From assembly GCF_026262505.1 (NCBI RefSeq), contig NC_067203.1, forward strand, positions 15,574,392 through 15,638,391: a DNA stretch of 64,000 nt, given 5' to 3'. Source of the DNA: Trichomonas vaginalis G3. Taxonomy: Eukaryota; Parabasalia; Trichomonadida; Trichomonadidae. The notes below the pieces were generated by a model, which had not been told where the DNA came from, ran no database searches, and saw only the letters and a list, made by a program, of their open reading frames with translations. This document shows positions 19,816 through 29,135 of this stretch, in pieces. Made by a program: the position numbers and the translations under genes. Every line of letters starts with the position of its first letter. Within the stretch, counting starts at the first letter, position 1.

Positions 19816-21249
19816 ATGGATGATTCAATAAATCTCGAAGATGTCGATGATTTCGCAAGTCCACCACCAGTTCCATCAAGCGATATTGGCTTAGATGGAC
19901 AACCAACATTTGTACCAAACGACGCCATTTTAGATGATTCAGGTGTTGAAAGGCCTGACGAAATTATGGAAGATGTTATTTCTACAGCTCCAGATGGTAC
20001 ACCACAAGAACCAGAGAAACCAACTGAGCCAGTTTCAGAACACGGTACAGTTCGTAGATTCGCCACAATTCTTAACTTACTCAACTCACTTCTCGGTGCC
20101 GGTATTCTTGGTGTTCCAGGCTCCATGACGCATGTCGGCCTTGTACCATCAGTTCTCATTATTATTCTTATTGCCGTTTTATCTCATATAGCCACCCTTT
20201 TAACAATCAAGCTCCAACGTAGAGTTGGCGCTGAAGGCTTCGATGATCTCGCCTATAAGGTTTTCGGCAAATTCGGATCAATTTCTCTCTCAATTATGAT
20301 TATGCTCTTCTCGTATTCCTGCAATGTCGCTTATCTCGTCATCGGCACAGACTCAGTTGTTTCCTTCTTCAGAATGGGCAAGATTATCCTTAATAAAATC
20401 TGGCAGCGCGCCATTGTTACAGTTATTCTATGGGCTGTCTTCCCAGGTGCTCTTACATTCCTCAAGGATATCACATTCCTTCAATATGCTTCATTCATCA
20501 ACTTCGGATGCGTCACCTTCTTTGTTATTGCCATGATCGTCAAAACAATCCAAATTCTCCCGAAGGAAGGCGTTAGCAAGGACATTACCTTTGGCACATT
20601 TGGCATTGGTATCTTCTCTGCTATCTCTATCTACGGCCTTGCCTTCGCCCTTCCTGTCGTTGTCCTTCCAATTATCGAACCATACAACAAGAACATTCGC
20701 AAGCGTGGTATCGTTTCACTTTGGTCATTCATCCTTTGCTGCTTCTTCGTTGCCGTCCCAGGTATCCTCTGTTACCTCATGCTTGGGTCAGAAGCCGGAT
20801 CAAATGTCCTCAACGCTTTCGCCGCAAAGGATCCAAAGGACTACATCATCACTGTTGTCCAGGCAGCATTCCTTATCGTCGTCTGCTGCTCCTATCCAGC
20901 AGTTGCTCAGTCACTTATTTGCTCTTGGGCCGCACTCATCTTCAAAGTCGATAGTCCAAAGGTTTTATCTACTCCAAAGCGCTTAATATGCGTTGCAATG
21001 GCCAATGTCATTCCACTCGGACTCGCCATGTTCCTTCCGAACGTTGGACCGGCTCTCAGCATCGGTGGTGCTTTCGGTGGATGCTTGGCTGACTTCTTCT
21101 TCCCGCCAGCAATGTGGGTGAAGATTTCGAAGAAACCAATCTCTCATTGGCAAAATATTCTTAATATTATCTTCGCAATCTTTGGTATCATCTGCTGCAT
21201 CATTGCTACAACATTGGCCATTATTGATTGTATTAAGGCTTTCAAGTAA
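19816..21249 (+). CDS. Amino acid transporter, AAAP/SLC38-like
   Basis: This membrane protein probably moves amino acids, coupled to H+ or Na+, across the plasma or a lysosomal membrane. It has 477 residues with a disordered acidic N-terminus of about 80 (MDDSINLEDVDDFASPPPVP). Eleven or so membrane segments follow. The first carries the family motif NLLNSLLGAGILGVPGS near residues 92-108. Further signs are SYSCNVAYLVIGTDS and LPIIEPYNKNIRKRGIVS, and length and order match the Aa_trans family. Codon use is richer in C and G than nearby genes, which suggests strong expression. ATG at 19816 is the first in frame. The substrate cannot be read from the sequence. Confidence 0.9.
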   Translation: MDDSINLEDVDDFASPPPVPSSDIGLDGQPTFVPNDAILDDSGVERPDEIMEDVISTAPDGTPQEPEKPTEPVSEHGTVRRFATILNLLNSLLGAGILGVPGSMTHVGLVPSVLIIILIAVLSHIATLLTIKLQRRVGAEGFDDLAYKVFGKFGSISLSIMIMLFSYSCNVAYLVIGTDSVVSFFRMGKIILNKIWQRAIVTVILWAVFPGALTFLKDITFLQYASFINFGCVTFFVIAMIVKTIQILPKEGVSKDITFGTFGIGIFSAISIYGLAFALPVVVLPIIEPYNKNIRKRGIVSLWSFILCCFFVAVPGILCYLMLGSEAGSNVLNAFAAKDPKDYIITVVQAAFLIVVCCSYPAVAQSLICSWAALIFKVDSPKVLSTPKRLICVAMANVIPLGLAMFLPNVGPALSIGGAFGGCLADFFFPPAMWVKISKKPISHWQNILNIIFAIFGIICCIIATTLAIIDCIKAFK

Positions 21250-21349
21250 GTTTGAGAGAGAGGGTCAAAGTTGCTATTTGTCACTTTTCCACAAGAATAT
21301 AATGGGGAAAAAGTTATCATATAGTTGATCTCATTCACTGAGGTGAGAG

Positions 21350-21420
21350 ATGCATGTAGTGTAATGGGATAAACAGTGGGATTGCTGCTCTAAGTCCTAG
21401 GTTCGAGACACATTGGCTTC
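21350..21420 (+). pseudogene. Degenerate tRNA-like sequence
   Basis: It has an A-box-like TAGTGTAATGG at 21357-21367 and a B-box-like GGTTCGAGACA from 21400, at normal tRNA spacing. A partial anticodon arm lies between them. The T stem and acceptor stem do not pair, so it is at best a decayed tRNA or a tRNA-like pol III promoter. Confidence 0.35.
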
Positions 21421-21967
21421 ATTTTTCTCTTTTTTATTGACGTAAACTATTCAATTTTTGTGTTCTCCATTCAAATTTCAGAATTTTTTTTGCAGATTTC
21501 ACGCTACATTCGAAGTTACCTTTTGTAACAACCACCACCGCCTACGAAAGACGAAAGTGTGTCACGATTTCACCCGGAAATCCGACGGTTGTTTAAGAGT
21601 AAGCACTTTTGGCACCTACTCGTAAGTTTGATAAAACGATGTTAAAAATTTATTCTATATTAATTTACAAATTATACTCATAATAACTACTAATTTACCA
21701 ATACTATGAATGATTTTTGTCTCATATTCCAATTAATCACAGTTTTGCATATATGAAATTTTATTTTCTTCGATAAAACTTCATTTTAATATAGTAAATC
21801 ACTTTAGTATATTTACCTTAGTAAAAATTTGCATGTTATGCATGTTATTGTGGGTTAATTTGGGTTAATTCAATCAAATTATTCTTATTTTAATGATCTT
21901 ATCATCATTCCTATGCATAATTTTTTAAATTGTATAAAATAATATCTTTAAACTGTTTATATTTGGG
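21421..21967. other. Intergenic region with a GC-richer patch
   Basis: About 21510-21625 is clearly richer in G and C than its surroundings (for example ACCACCACCGCCTACGAAAG and CACCCGGAAATCCGACGG). It has no long open frame and I cannot assign it. The rest is AT-rich with nothing seen. Confidence 0.4.
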
Positions 21968-22342
21968 TTAAGGGAGGCTTCCGACCAGAAAGCCCTCTCA
22001 ATTTTTGTGATGTTTACACCAAAAGTGAGATTCGTTAAGCGTTTTTCTCGTTGAATATTGAGTTTCCCGGATTTTAAGTTATTCATAAAGCTTCTCTATA
22101 TTATACCCTATCTACTGATATGATTATTTTTGAAAAATCTCTTAAATCGACCTGCACTGAATTTTTTAGGGAAAATTCGAAATTTTATAGGCGTTTTCGA
22201 GAAAGGGACAGACTAGCCCATTGTCACTTTTTAATTTAGCAAATGAACGCTTATGGAGTGGAGTTTTTGGGTAAATCTGATTTGCTTATAAATGAAATAA
22301 AATCAAAAGAAACCATATTGGCATTATATTATGCAAAAATAA

Positions 22343-23032
22343 ATGATCTTACTTAGTACTTTTAAAGTTAATTTCAGAAAAAATTTGACACAATGGTATC
22401 CGGCACATACAAGTGGTGTACAACCAAAATATAAGTTGGTTTAAACATATATTGCTATATCTCATGATCTTACTTAGTACTTTTAAAGTTAATTTCAGAA
22501 AAAATTTGACACAATGGTATCCGGCACATACAAGTGGTGTACAACCAAAATATAAGTTGGTTTAAACATATATTGCTATATCTCATGATCTTACTTAGTA
22601 CTTTTAAAGTTAATTTCAGAAAAAATTTGACACAATGGTATCCGGCACATACAAGTGGTGTACAACCAAAATATAAGTTGGTTTAAACATATATTGCTAT
22701 ATCTCATGATCTTACTTAGTACTTTTAAAGTTAATTTCAGAAAAAATTTGACACAATGGTATCCGGCACATACAAGTGGTGTACAACCAAAATATAAGTT
22801 GGTTTAAACATATATTGCTATATCTCATGATCTTACTTAGTACTTTTAAAGTTAATTTCAGAAAAAATTTGACACAATGGTATCCGGCACATACAAGTGG
22901 TGTACAACCAAAATATAAGTTGGTTTAAACATATATTGCTATATCTCATGATCTTACTTAGTACTTTTAAAGTTAATTTCAGAAAAAATTTGACACAATG
23001 GTATCCGGCACATACAAGTGGTGTACAACCAA
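22343..23032 (+). repeat. 121-bp tandem repeat, about 5.7 copies
   Basis: Units begin with ATGATCTTACTTAGTAC at 22343, 22464, 22585, 22706, 22827 and 22948, exactly 121 bp apart. The last is partial. By eye the copies are identical apart from the left edge of the first, which means recent expansion or gene conversion. Each includes GTATCCGGCACATACAAGTG. Confidence 0.95.
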
Positions 23033-23275
23033 ATCTTCGACTCGATGAACTTGTCATCGAGTTATATTCCAGTGTTGTTCCTTCATTCCTGATTAAGTTG
23101 CAAATTAAAGGTCTGGATTCAGAGAGAAGTGTTAAAGTTATCAAAAAAAGTCACAAGAGATTTCGAAGAAATGACACAATTTAAAAAAAAGTCGAATGCA
23201 TCAGTATGCTTGAAGCTGTTCAGAAAGGTCTGAAAAATGATACACTTGATCCCAACATTGTTACTCAACATTAAA
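23033..23275 (+). pseudogene. Short coding relic inside the TTAA element
   Basis: Just after the repeats, the frame reads LRLDELVIELYSSVVPSFL and LQIKGLDSERSVKVIKKSHK to a stop at 23182-23184. Further protein-like sequence follows (ECISMLEAVQKGLKNDTLDP). It may be the last part of a transposase. No catalytic motif is visible, so the call is tentative. Confidence 0.35.
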
Positions 23276-23824
23276 AAAATATTATTGCAAAGAAAACATT
23301 TGATTTAATAAACATTTAATTTATTATAATTAATTTTTTATTACAGTATAGTAAAAAATGCTATAAATAAATTATTATATTTTATTAAAATGTGACTTTT
23401 AATAGTAAGTGAATAAAATAAATCAGGAATTGGGAAAGAAATAAGGTTAATTAAAAATAATGAAAATTACAAGTTTAAGGTTAATGAAAAAGTGACAATG
23501 GGCGAGTTTGTCCCCCACTCGGCGTTTTCTGTAACGTTTTTTTACGGAATAAAATCCGAAAAATAATTTTTTGAAGAATCATTTGGGTAGAATACTTATC
23601 GAAAATTATATTTATTATAATTTTGGTCGATAAAAATAAGCGGATTCAAAACTGGCAAAAACCCTTTCGGCAATTTGTGGACGATTCCGAACCCCCTCAT
23701 TTTTGAAATTTAATAAGAAAAATAGAATCTTTATTAAATATAGATTTTTAAAAACTTGGTTATAAATTACGAAATTTTCTCACTTGGGCTAAAAAGTGAC
23801 AATTTGGTCGGAAGCCACCCTTAA

Positions 23825-24446
23825 TAACTCATTTTATCCACATTATGAACACAAATGAATGGTAATTTTCTTTCACATTCCTACATACAGAAATTCTATC
23901 AATAAGACAAGAAAAAAAGTCAATAAATAAATTGTTTTTCTAAATTTCAATTGAGAATTTATGGATTTTAACTATTTTGAGATTTACTTATATCATTAAT
24001 AATCGATGTGATTGCAATAACTTGCAAATGAATGATCGAGTTAACATATAGCATAATACTCATTAATGATAGAAGGGCATCCAAACAACAAACAGTTCTA
24101 ACTTGGTGAGGAAATATTTGTTGTTTGGATGCCTCCAAGTAAGAGAAGCTATATTCCCCCTGAGAGGCAAATCAGCATCTTTATATCAAAGAAAAATCTA
24201 CAATTATTAATGTTTATTCTCATATTACTTTTATAATGGAAGATCAATCTTTCCAAATTGTTTTGGGTATTGCAATTGAATTTTATTAATGTATATAGAT
24301 ACATTGATCCATGAAGGGTGTCCAGACAAGGATAAGGCTTCAGCGCATCCTTTAGTAAATGAAAATTTCTCTTGAACTATAACAAAGTTAAAAAAATCTT
24401 TTTTTTTACTTGAAAACAATCAAAAACATTTTTTAAAAAAAAGTTA
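23825..24446. other. Intergenic region with a strong hairpin
   Basis: It is AT-rich, between the element and the cyclase gene end. The hairpin at 24076-24133 is listed separately. No gene was seen; the frame near 24231-24419 has no domain. Confidence 0.5.
24076..24133. repeat. Perfect 17-bp inverted repeat (hairpin)
   Basis: GGCATCCAAACAACAAA at 24076-24092 pairs perfectly with TTTGTTGTTTGGATGCC at 24117-24133 around a 24-base loop. It could be the ends of a tiny inverted-repeat element or an RNA hairpin beyond the 3' end of the cyclase gene. Confidence 0.85.
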
Positions 24447-27400
24447 TTAATTTGTATGATCAATTAATTCCGCACCAACAAGAAGAGGACTGACCAAGTA
24501 AGTCATTTGTTTTCCTTTACCTTTGAGGAATACTTCTCCTCTCTGTTTGATATCGAAACTCAAATGGCTGACCAAATCGTAGCAAGACTGAGAAATTTGT
24601 ACGTAATTTGCTTCATCAGTTGATTGCAATCTTGCAGCGACATTTATTGGGTCACCAATTATATCGAAAACAGGTTTGTCTTTACCCAAAACGCCAGCGA
24701 TGATTGGACCACCAGTATTCACACCAATTCTCACACTCAAACTTGCATTCAACTTCATGTTTATGTCATCCAATTCCGCGATAACTTCAGTACCAAACAA
24801 AAGCATCTGTTCAGCGTGTTTTTCAGCTTGAACTTCAGGGTTAAACAAACCAGCAGCTGCCATATAGATATCACCAATCAACTTGATTTTCGTGAGTAGA
24901 TTGAACTTCTCCAAGATAGAGTCAACAGTTCCGAAATAAAGCGAAAGATTTCCCATGATTTCTTGAGGTGTCAAATTCACTGAATATTCGGAAAACTTGA
25001 CAATATCGATGAAACAAATTGTTGCTGATTGGACCATGAAAGAGATATCATTTTCACCTCTGTTGATTTGCAAAACGATATCTCTTGGAAGTATCTGGTA
25101 AAGCAGTTTCTCTGACTGTGCTTTCGCTTCTTCCGCCTGTTTTTGTTGAGAAACTAATTGTGTTTGGTCTCTCAAAATTATGACGAAAGAATTAATTGAC
25201 GATGAATTCTGTGGCTTGATTGCGAGCATTGTTATATGGCAAGGCATAAATTGCGATGCATCCGTAATTGCCGTAACATTTTCTTCAAAGATTGGTGATG
25301 CTTGTCCGTTCCTCATCATATCCAATTGTTGCATCACTTTCTCTTCATCGACTTGTATGAAGAATGTTGTTACAGGCTGTCCTAACAACTGCTCGGGAGT
25401 ATATCCCAACAAAGATGTTGTAGAAGGATTAACAGTTTCAACAACACCATGTAAGTTTGTGCATAAAATTGCATCGGGAGCGTTTTGGATGATGTTTCCT
25501 GATACAGTTTTACTGACTTCATGAACTTCATGGTTGTTGTTCAAGAAATACTTGATAAACAATTTGTTGTTTATCAATGCATGTGGATTAATCCTTTTAA
25601 GAATAAAAAGAGCTGCTCTATACGAATCTCTCCTCATATTGTAATAAGTCGAGATAACAATAGCATATAAGGCAATAAGAACGAAAGCAGGGATAAGTAA
25701 TAACCCAATAATCAACATTAAATCGTCGTATTGGACTTTCGCAAGTTGACTTAATCGTTCTGTAACTCGTAACATCTTTGGAGAGATGTGCCTAGCGAAA
25801 ATATGGAAGATATTGGCAACAGGAGCGGGTGATAAGGACCGAGAACCAACAAATTCGTCTAATGTAGTTTTGACATAATCTGTCAAAATCTTTAATTGAG
25901 TGTTAATGGAAGCGTTGGCGTAAACGGAGTGGGAATCCATGGACGTGTGATTTATGTCTTCGTCGTATAGGTTCTCTTGGTCTAAAACTTCGTCAAAACC
26001 GGAACATGGTTTGGAAATCGAAGTTCCTAAGATTAAATCTTGATTGGATTCGACCAATGACTTTAATCTCTCAAGACACATATAATATGCCATTGATACG
26101 TTAGAAAGTGCAGTTGCATTTGGATTTTCAAACAATGACATGCCGAAAGTCAAAGTATTGATCAATTCTGCGCACAATGATAACCTGAGAGTTGCATACT
26201 GGTCCCAAAGGTTCAAGTCAATGATGTGGTTGTTAGATTTGACGGATAATAAAGTCATTGCAGTGGCAATTCCGACAAATAATAAGGCAATAAGGCAGAT
26301 AAGGAATAATAAGCATCCGCCGCGCTCAGAAGTTACATTAGTTTCTGCTAATTTCGCATCATCATTTTCGACATTTACAGAAATTAGCTCTTTTGCGTCT
26401 GCTCTTGTTTTCGGATCGAAGCTTACGATCAACTGAGTGATTTCCTTTAGGGATCTCTGAGTAAAGAAGTGTACAAACAGGAAAGGAATGAAAGCAACAA
26501 CAGCAACTAAAGGAGGAACGATGTAGAGGATCAATTGGAACTTTGTTTTGAGATTTTCACCTTTGTCTACTTGGTATTTGCTCAAATCCATGAAAACTGT
26601 TGGAATAACTACATAAAATGATCTGAGATTTGAAATAAGTTCGCAAAACTGCGTTTCATTGTAAAGATCTGAGATGTTCTCTTGATATCTTGTTACGATA
26701 TACGCTTGGTGTGCAAAGAAAATTGAGATCATTGTGGAAATTGTGTCATTTACACGGCCAACGTAGGTTCTTTCGAAACAGGTGTAAATAGTATGCATAT
26801 CTGATATCAAATTACCTGCTACTTCGTAAACATCGTCTCTGTTATTTGCTAATTGAGCCAATTTGTTGATTAAATCACTGTAAACGTCCATGGCTGCATG
26901 TAGATTTGGTAAACTCTGGACAAGGAAGTCATCTGTCATATTTAGAACCGGTTTATACGTTGATTTGCATTCATTATCTAATTTGTCGACAGTTGGTTTA
27001 TATTTGGCGTAGTTTCCTCTGTCTTGAATGAATCTGAGCAAAATTTCCATATCGTTGATCGCCAAATAGTATCTTGTCTTGGAAATCGAATCTAACATCG
27101 CCATAGAGTCCGTGTGTTCGAATAATTCGACTTTAGTGAACACGAACATGAAGATGAAGACCGCTGTAACGATTAATAATATGACAATCGTTAAAGGAAT
27201 AATACATTTGATTGATCCAGGTAATTTATTGTTCAAAGCTCTGTGGAGAGCCAACCTTGTCTTGCATTGTGTGAATGTCTGCTTTCCAATCGATTCCTGG
27301 ATGTCGTCGTCGATATCTGATGAAAAACTAATTTGATTTGAGCCTCCGCTGCCACTTCCATTGGAAGATTGGGTAAGAGTCTCTCCATTCTTCTGTCTAT

Positions 27401-29135
27401 TGTCTTTCTGTCTTATATTTCCTCGTAAATCAATGATTTCCTTTTTGATATAACTTGGAATGAGTTTAACCATTGATCTGAACGAGTAATCGAAGGAATA
27501 GTTCTTTCCCATTTCGATTAAATTGCCTCTGTGCTTGATTTTAAGAGCTTCTGGGAAGTTTGCTTCACTTTCAATTAAATATCTGCAATATTCATCGCAA
27601 AACTTCGGATTGTTTGGATAATCACATAGTGCTTCTACCCAAATAGCGTTTGCTCTCTTGGCTTTGACTGCTAATTCCTCGTAAAAGCCTGGTTTCAGAT
27701 TTGTTGTTTCTAATGCTGATCTTGTCAACGATTCGACCTGTCTGGACATTGTTTTGAGGTCATTTAACTTCATATTAGAGTCGTTTGAGCTTGAAAACTG
27801 CCTCAAAGTCTTAATTTTGTAAATTTGGTAGATTAAGAAGCGTTGGTCGAAATTAAGACGGCGATTTGTGATTAATAAGCCTGTTAATCTGTTCAAAAAC
27901 CTTGTTTCTCCTGGGAAAAAGTTAATAATTTGCAACATATTCGTTAAAACATATTCAGAAGTTGAATTTTGGAACAGGTACTCCATCAAACTCAAGTCAT
28001 AGAATAAAGGACAAGTATTTGCGAATCCAATTGAAAGATATGTCAAAATTTTCTTGTCATTCTTAAGAATTCCAAGGGATTCGTAGTATGAAATCTTATC
28101 TTCGAGGTTTGAAACGCTGAGTTTTTTGATTACATTGCGTCTCATGAAGTGAAACATAATTAATGACAAAGTAAACAAGAAAATGTAGAATCCTGCGCAG
28201 AAAATGACCGGTACAAAATGATTCATACCAGTCTTGAAGTAGGCTACAAACATCATTACGTCTAAAGCTGCAGAGTTCAAAAGCATTCCGAAAAATAAAG
28301 AATTTGAAGTGTGAATGATATAATGCATGTATAGAACATTTGATGCCAGATAGACAAAGATTACAGCATGAGCAACCATTGCTATCAAAATTGTCCATTT
28401 CGCAAAATATAAAATCAGATATGTACAAATTAAAGTAACTGCAACGGTATTGATAATGGCATAAGTAATGAATGGATCAAATGATAAGAATGGAAGGTTT
28501 TGCAATGAAACACTTTTCGCTGTAAGTCTTAAAATTAAGTAATGATAAATAAGTTCATAAATTACGTTGACAATAGCTAAAACGAATGATATAATGATAT
28601 AAAAATCAGTTTCTCCTTGAGTTATTTTCAAAAAGTTTTCACCAACAACAAAAGCCGAAGGAAGGATACCAATTAAAGTTACAGCATCATATGACTGAAT
28701 TGGATTGAGTAGGTATCTCATGAAGCTTCTGTGAACGTTGTAGTACAACATCTGCGAAATTATAATTAATAACGAGAATATGTTTGCAACGAAAAAGACA
28801 ATTTCTTTAATAAATATCGCTTTTGAGTTGTAAGGAGTCGGAAACATCAATAAACCTACCTTTAATCCTTCGTATAATTTAGATTGTGCGTGATTCATGT
28901 ACTTTGTGTCCCAATAACTACTCATTGGCCACATAGCAAGAAACATAGCTTGAAAGCCCCAGTAAAGAGCTGCCAAATAGAATAATGGAACAATTACTGC
29001 ATTATTTTGAAACATGTTGTTGAACAATGGGAATATGACATCAATCTTCTTCACAGTTCCCTGTACCAACTGGTTTCTAAGTCCAGTATCTTTTTCAATT
29101 GTTGTACTGGTATGTAAAGAAGATGCTGTATTCAT
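24447..29135 (-). CDS. Membrane adenylate cyclase with PAS domain (class III)
   Basis: It makes cAMP from ATP at a membrane. The start is ATG at 29135 (MNTASSLHTSTTIE), since the longer frame opens at TTG, giving 1562 residues. The N-terminal third is a block of many membrane segments (about 30-350). Single segments lie near 648, 878, 948 and 1148, framing two extracytosolic helical regions that may sense ligands. A PAS domain is at about 1215-1330 (AILCTNLHGVVETVNP, LLGYTPEQLLGQPV), and the cyclase domain is at about 1368-1545. Both metal aspartates are there (FIDIVKFS, LIGDIYMAA). The Lys of KIKLIGD and the Asp of VFDIIGD specify adenine, and the transition-state Asn and Arg lie in NVAARL. 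One catalytic domain implies a homodimer. Confidence 0.93.
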   Translation of the reverse strand: MNTASSLHTSTTIEKDTGLRNQLVQGTVKKIDVIFPLFNNMFQNNAVIVPLFYLAALYWGFQAMFLAMWPMSSYWDTKYMNHAQSKLYEGLKVGLLMFPTPYNSKAIFIKEIVFFVANIFSLLIIISQMLYYNVHRSFMRYLLNPIQSYDAVTLIGILPSAFVVGENFLKITQGETDFYIIISFVLAIVNVIYELIYHYLILRLTAKSVSLQNLPFLSFDPFITYAIINTVAVTLICTYLILYFAKWTILIAMVAHAVIFVYLASNVLYMHYIIHTSNSLFFGMLLNSAALDVMMFVAYFKTGMNHFVPVIFCAGFYIFLFTLSLIMFHFMRRNVIKKLSVSNLEDKISYYESLGILKNDKKILTYLSIGFANTCPLFYDLSLMEYLFQNSTSEYVLTNMLQIINFFPGETRFLNRLTGLLITNRRLNFDQRFLIYQIYKIKTLRQFSSSNDSNMKLNDLKTMSRQVESLTRSALETTNLKPGFYEELAVKAKRANAIWVEALCDYPNNPKFCDEYCRYLIESEANFPEALKIKHRGNLIEMGKNYSFDYSFRSMVKLIPSYIKKEIIDLRGNIRQKDNRQKNGETLTQSSNGSGSGGSNQISFSSDIDDDIQESIGKQTFTQCKTRLALHRALNNKLPGSIKCIIPLTIVILLIVTAVFIFMFVFTKVELFEHTDSMAMLDSISKTRYYLAINDMEILLRFIQDRGNYAKYKPTVDKLDNECKSTYKPVLNMTDDFLVQSLPNLHAAMDVYSDLINKLAQLANNRDDVYEVAGNLISDMHTIYTCFERTYVGRVNDTISTMISIFFAHQAYIVTRYQENISDLYNETQFCELISNLRSFYVVIPTVFMDLSKYQVDKGENLKTKFQLILYIVPPLVAVVAFIPFLFVHFFTQRSLKEITQLIVSFDPKTRADAKELISVNVENDDAKLAETNVTSERGGCLLFLICLIALLFVGIATAMTLLSVKSNNHIIDLNLWDQYATLRLSLCAELINTLTFGMSLFENPNATALSNVSMAYYMCLERLKSLVESNQDLILGTSISKPCSGFDEVLDQENLYDEDINHTSMDSHSVYANASINTQLKILTDYVKTTLDEFVGSRSLSPAPVANIFHIFARHISPKMLRVTERLSQLAKVQYDDLMLIIGLLLIPAFVLIALYAIVISTYYNMRRDSYRAALFILKRINPHALINNKLFIKYFLNNNHEVHEVSKTVSGNIIQNAPDAILCTNLHGVVETVNPSTTSLLGYTPEQLLGQPVTTFFIQVDEEKVMQQLDMMRNGQASPIFEENVTAITDASQFMPCHITMLAIKPQNSSSINSFVIILRDQTQLVSQQKQAEEAKAQSEKLLYQILPRDIVLQINRGENDISFMVQSATICFIDIVKFSEYSVNLTPQEIMGNLSLYFGTVDSILEKFNLLTKIKLIGDIYMAAAGLFNPEVQAEKHAEQMLLFGTEVIAELDDINMKLNASLSVRIGVNTGGPIIAGVLGKDKPVFDIIGDPINVAARLQSTDEANYVQISQSCYDLVSHLSFDIKQRGEVFLKGKGKQMTYLVSPLLVGAELIDHTN

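Larger units (their letters stand above)
21972..23820. mobile_element. TTAA-flanked DNA transposon remnant (Kolobok/piggyBac-like)
   Basis: The element is bordered by TTAA on both sides (21968-21971 and 23821-23824). It has inverted ends that read GGGAGGCTTCCGACCA on the left and GGGTGGCTTCCGACCA on the right. A second inverted block lies inside (left near 22190-22240, right near 23480-23530), sharing CCCATTGTCACTTTTT. TTAA duplications with ends starting in purines are known from Kolobok, and TTAA also from piggyBac. Inside are 121-bp tandem repeats and a short coding relic, so it cannot move by itself. The superfamily is inferred from the ends only. Confidence 0.7.

Noticed and set aside
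22343-23032. CRISPR-like array
   Set aside because: The units are head-to-tail with no unique spacers between them, and the genome is eukaryotic.
21972-23820. Polinton or retroelement origin for the TTAA element
   Set aside because: TTAA borders, short size and the absence of any integrase, polymerase or capsid-like sequence fit a plain cut-and-paste transposon.
24231-24419. 62-residue minus-strand frame after the cyclase gene
   Set aside because: It has no domain, contains a homopolymer run, and has normal intergenic composition.
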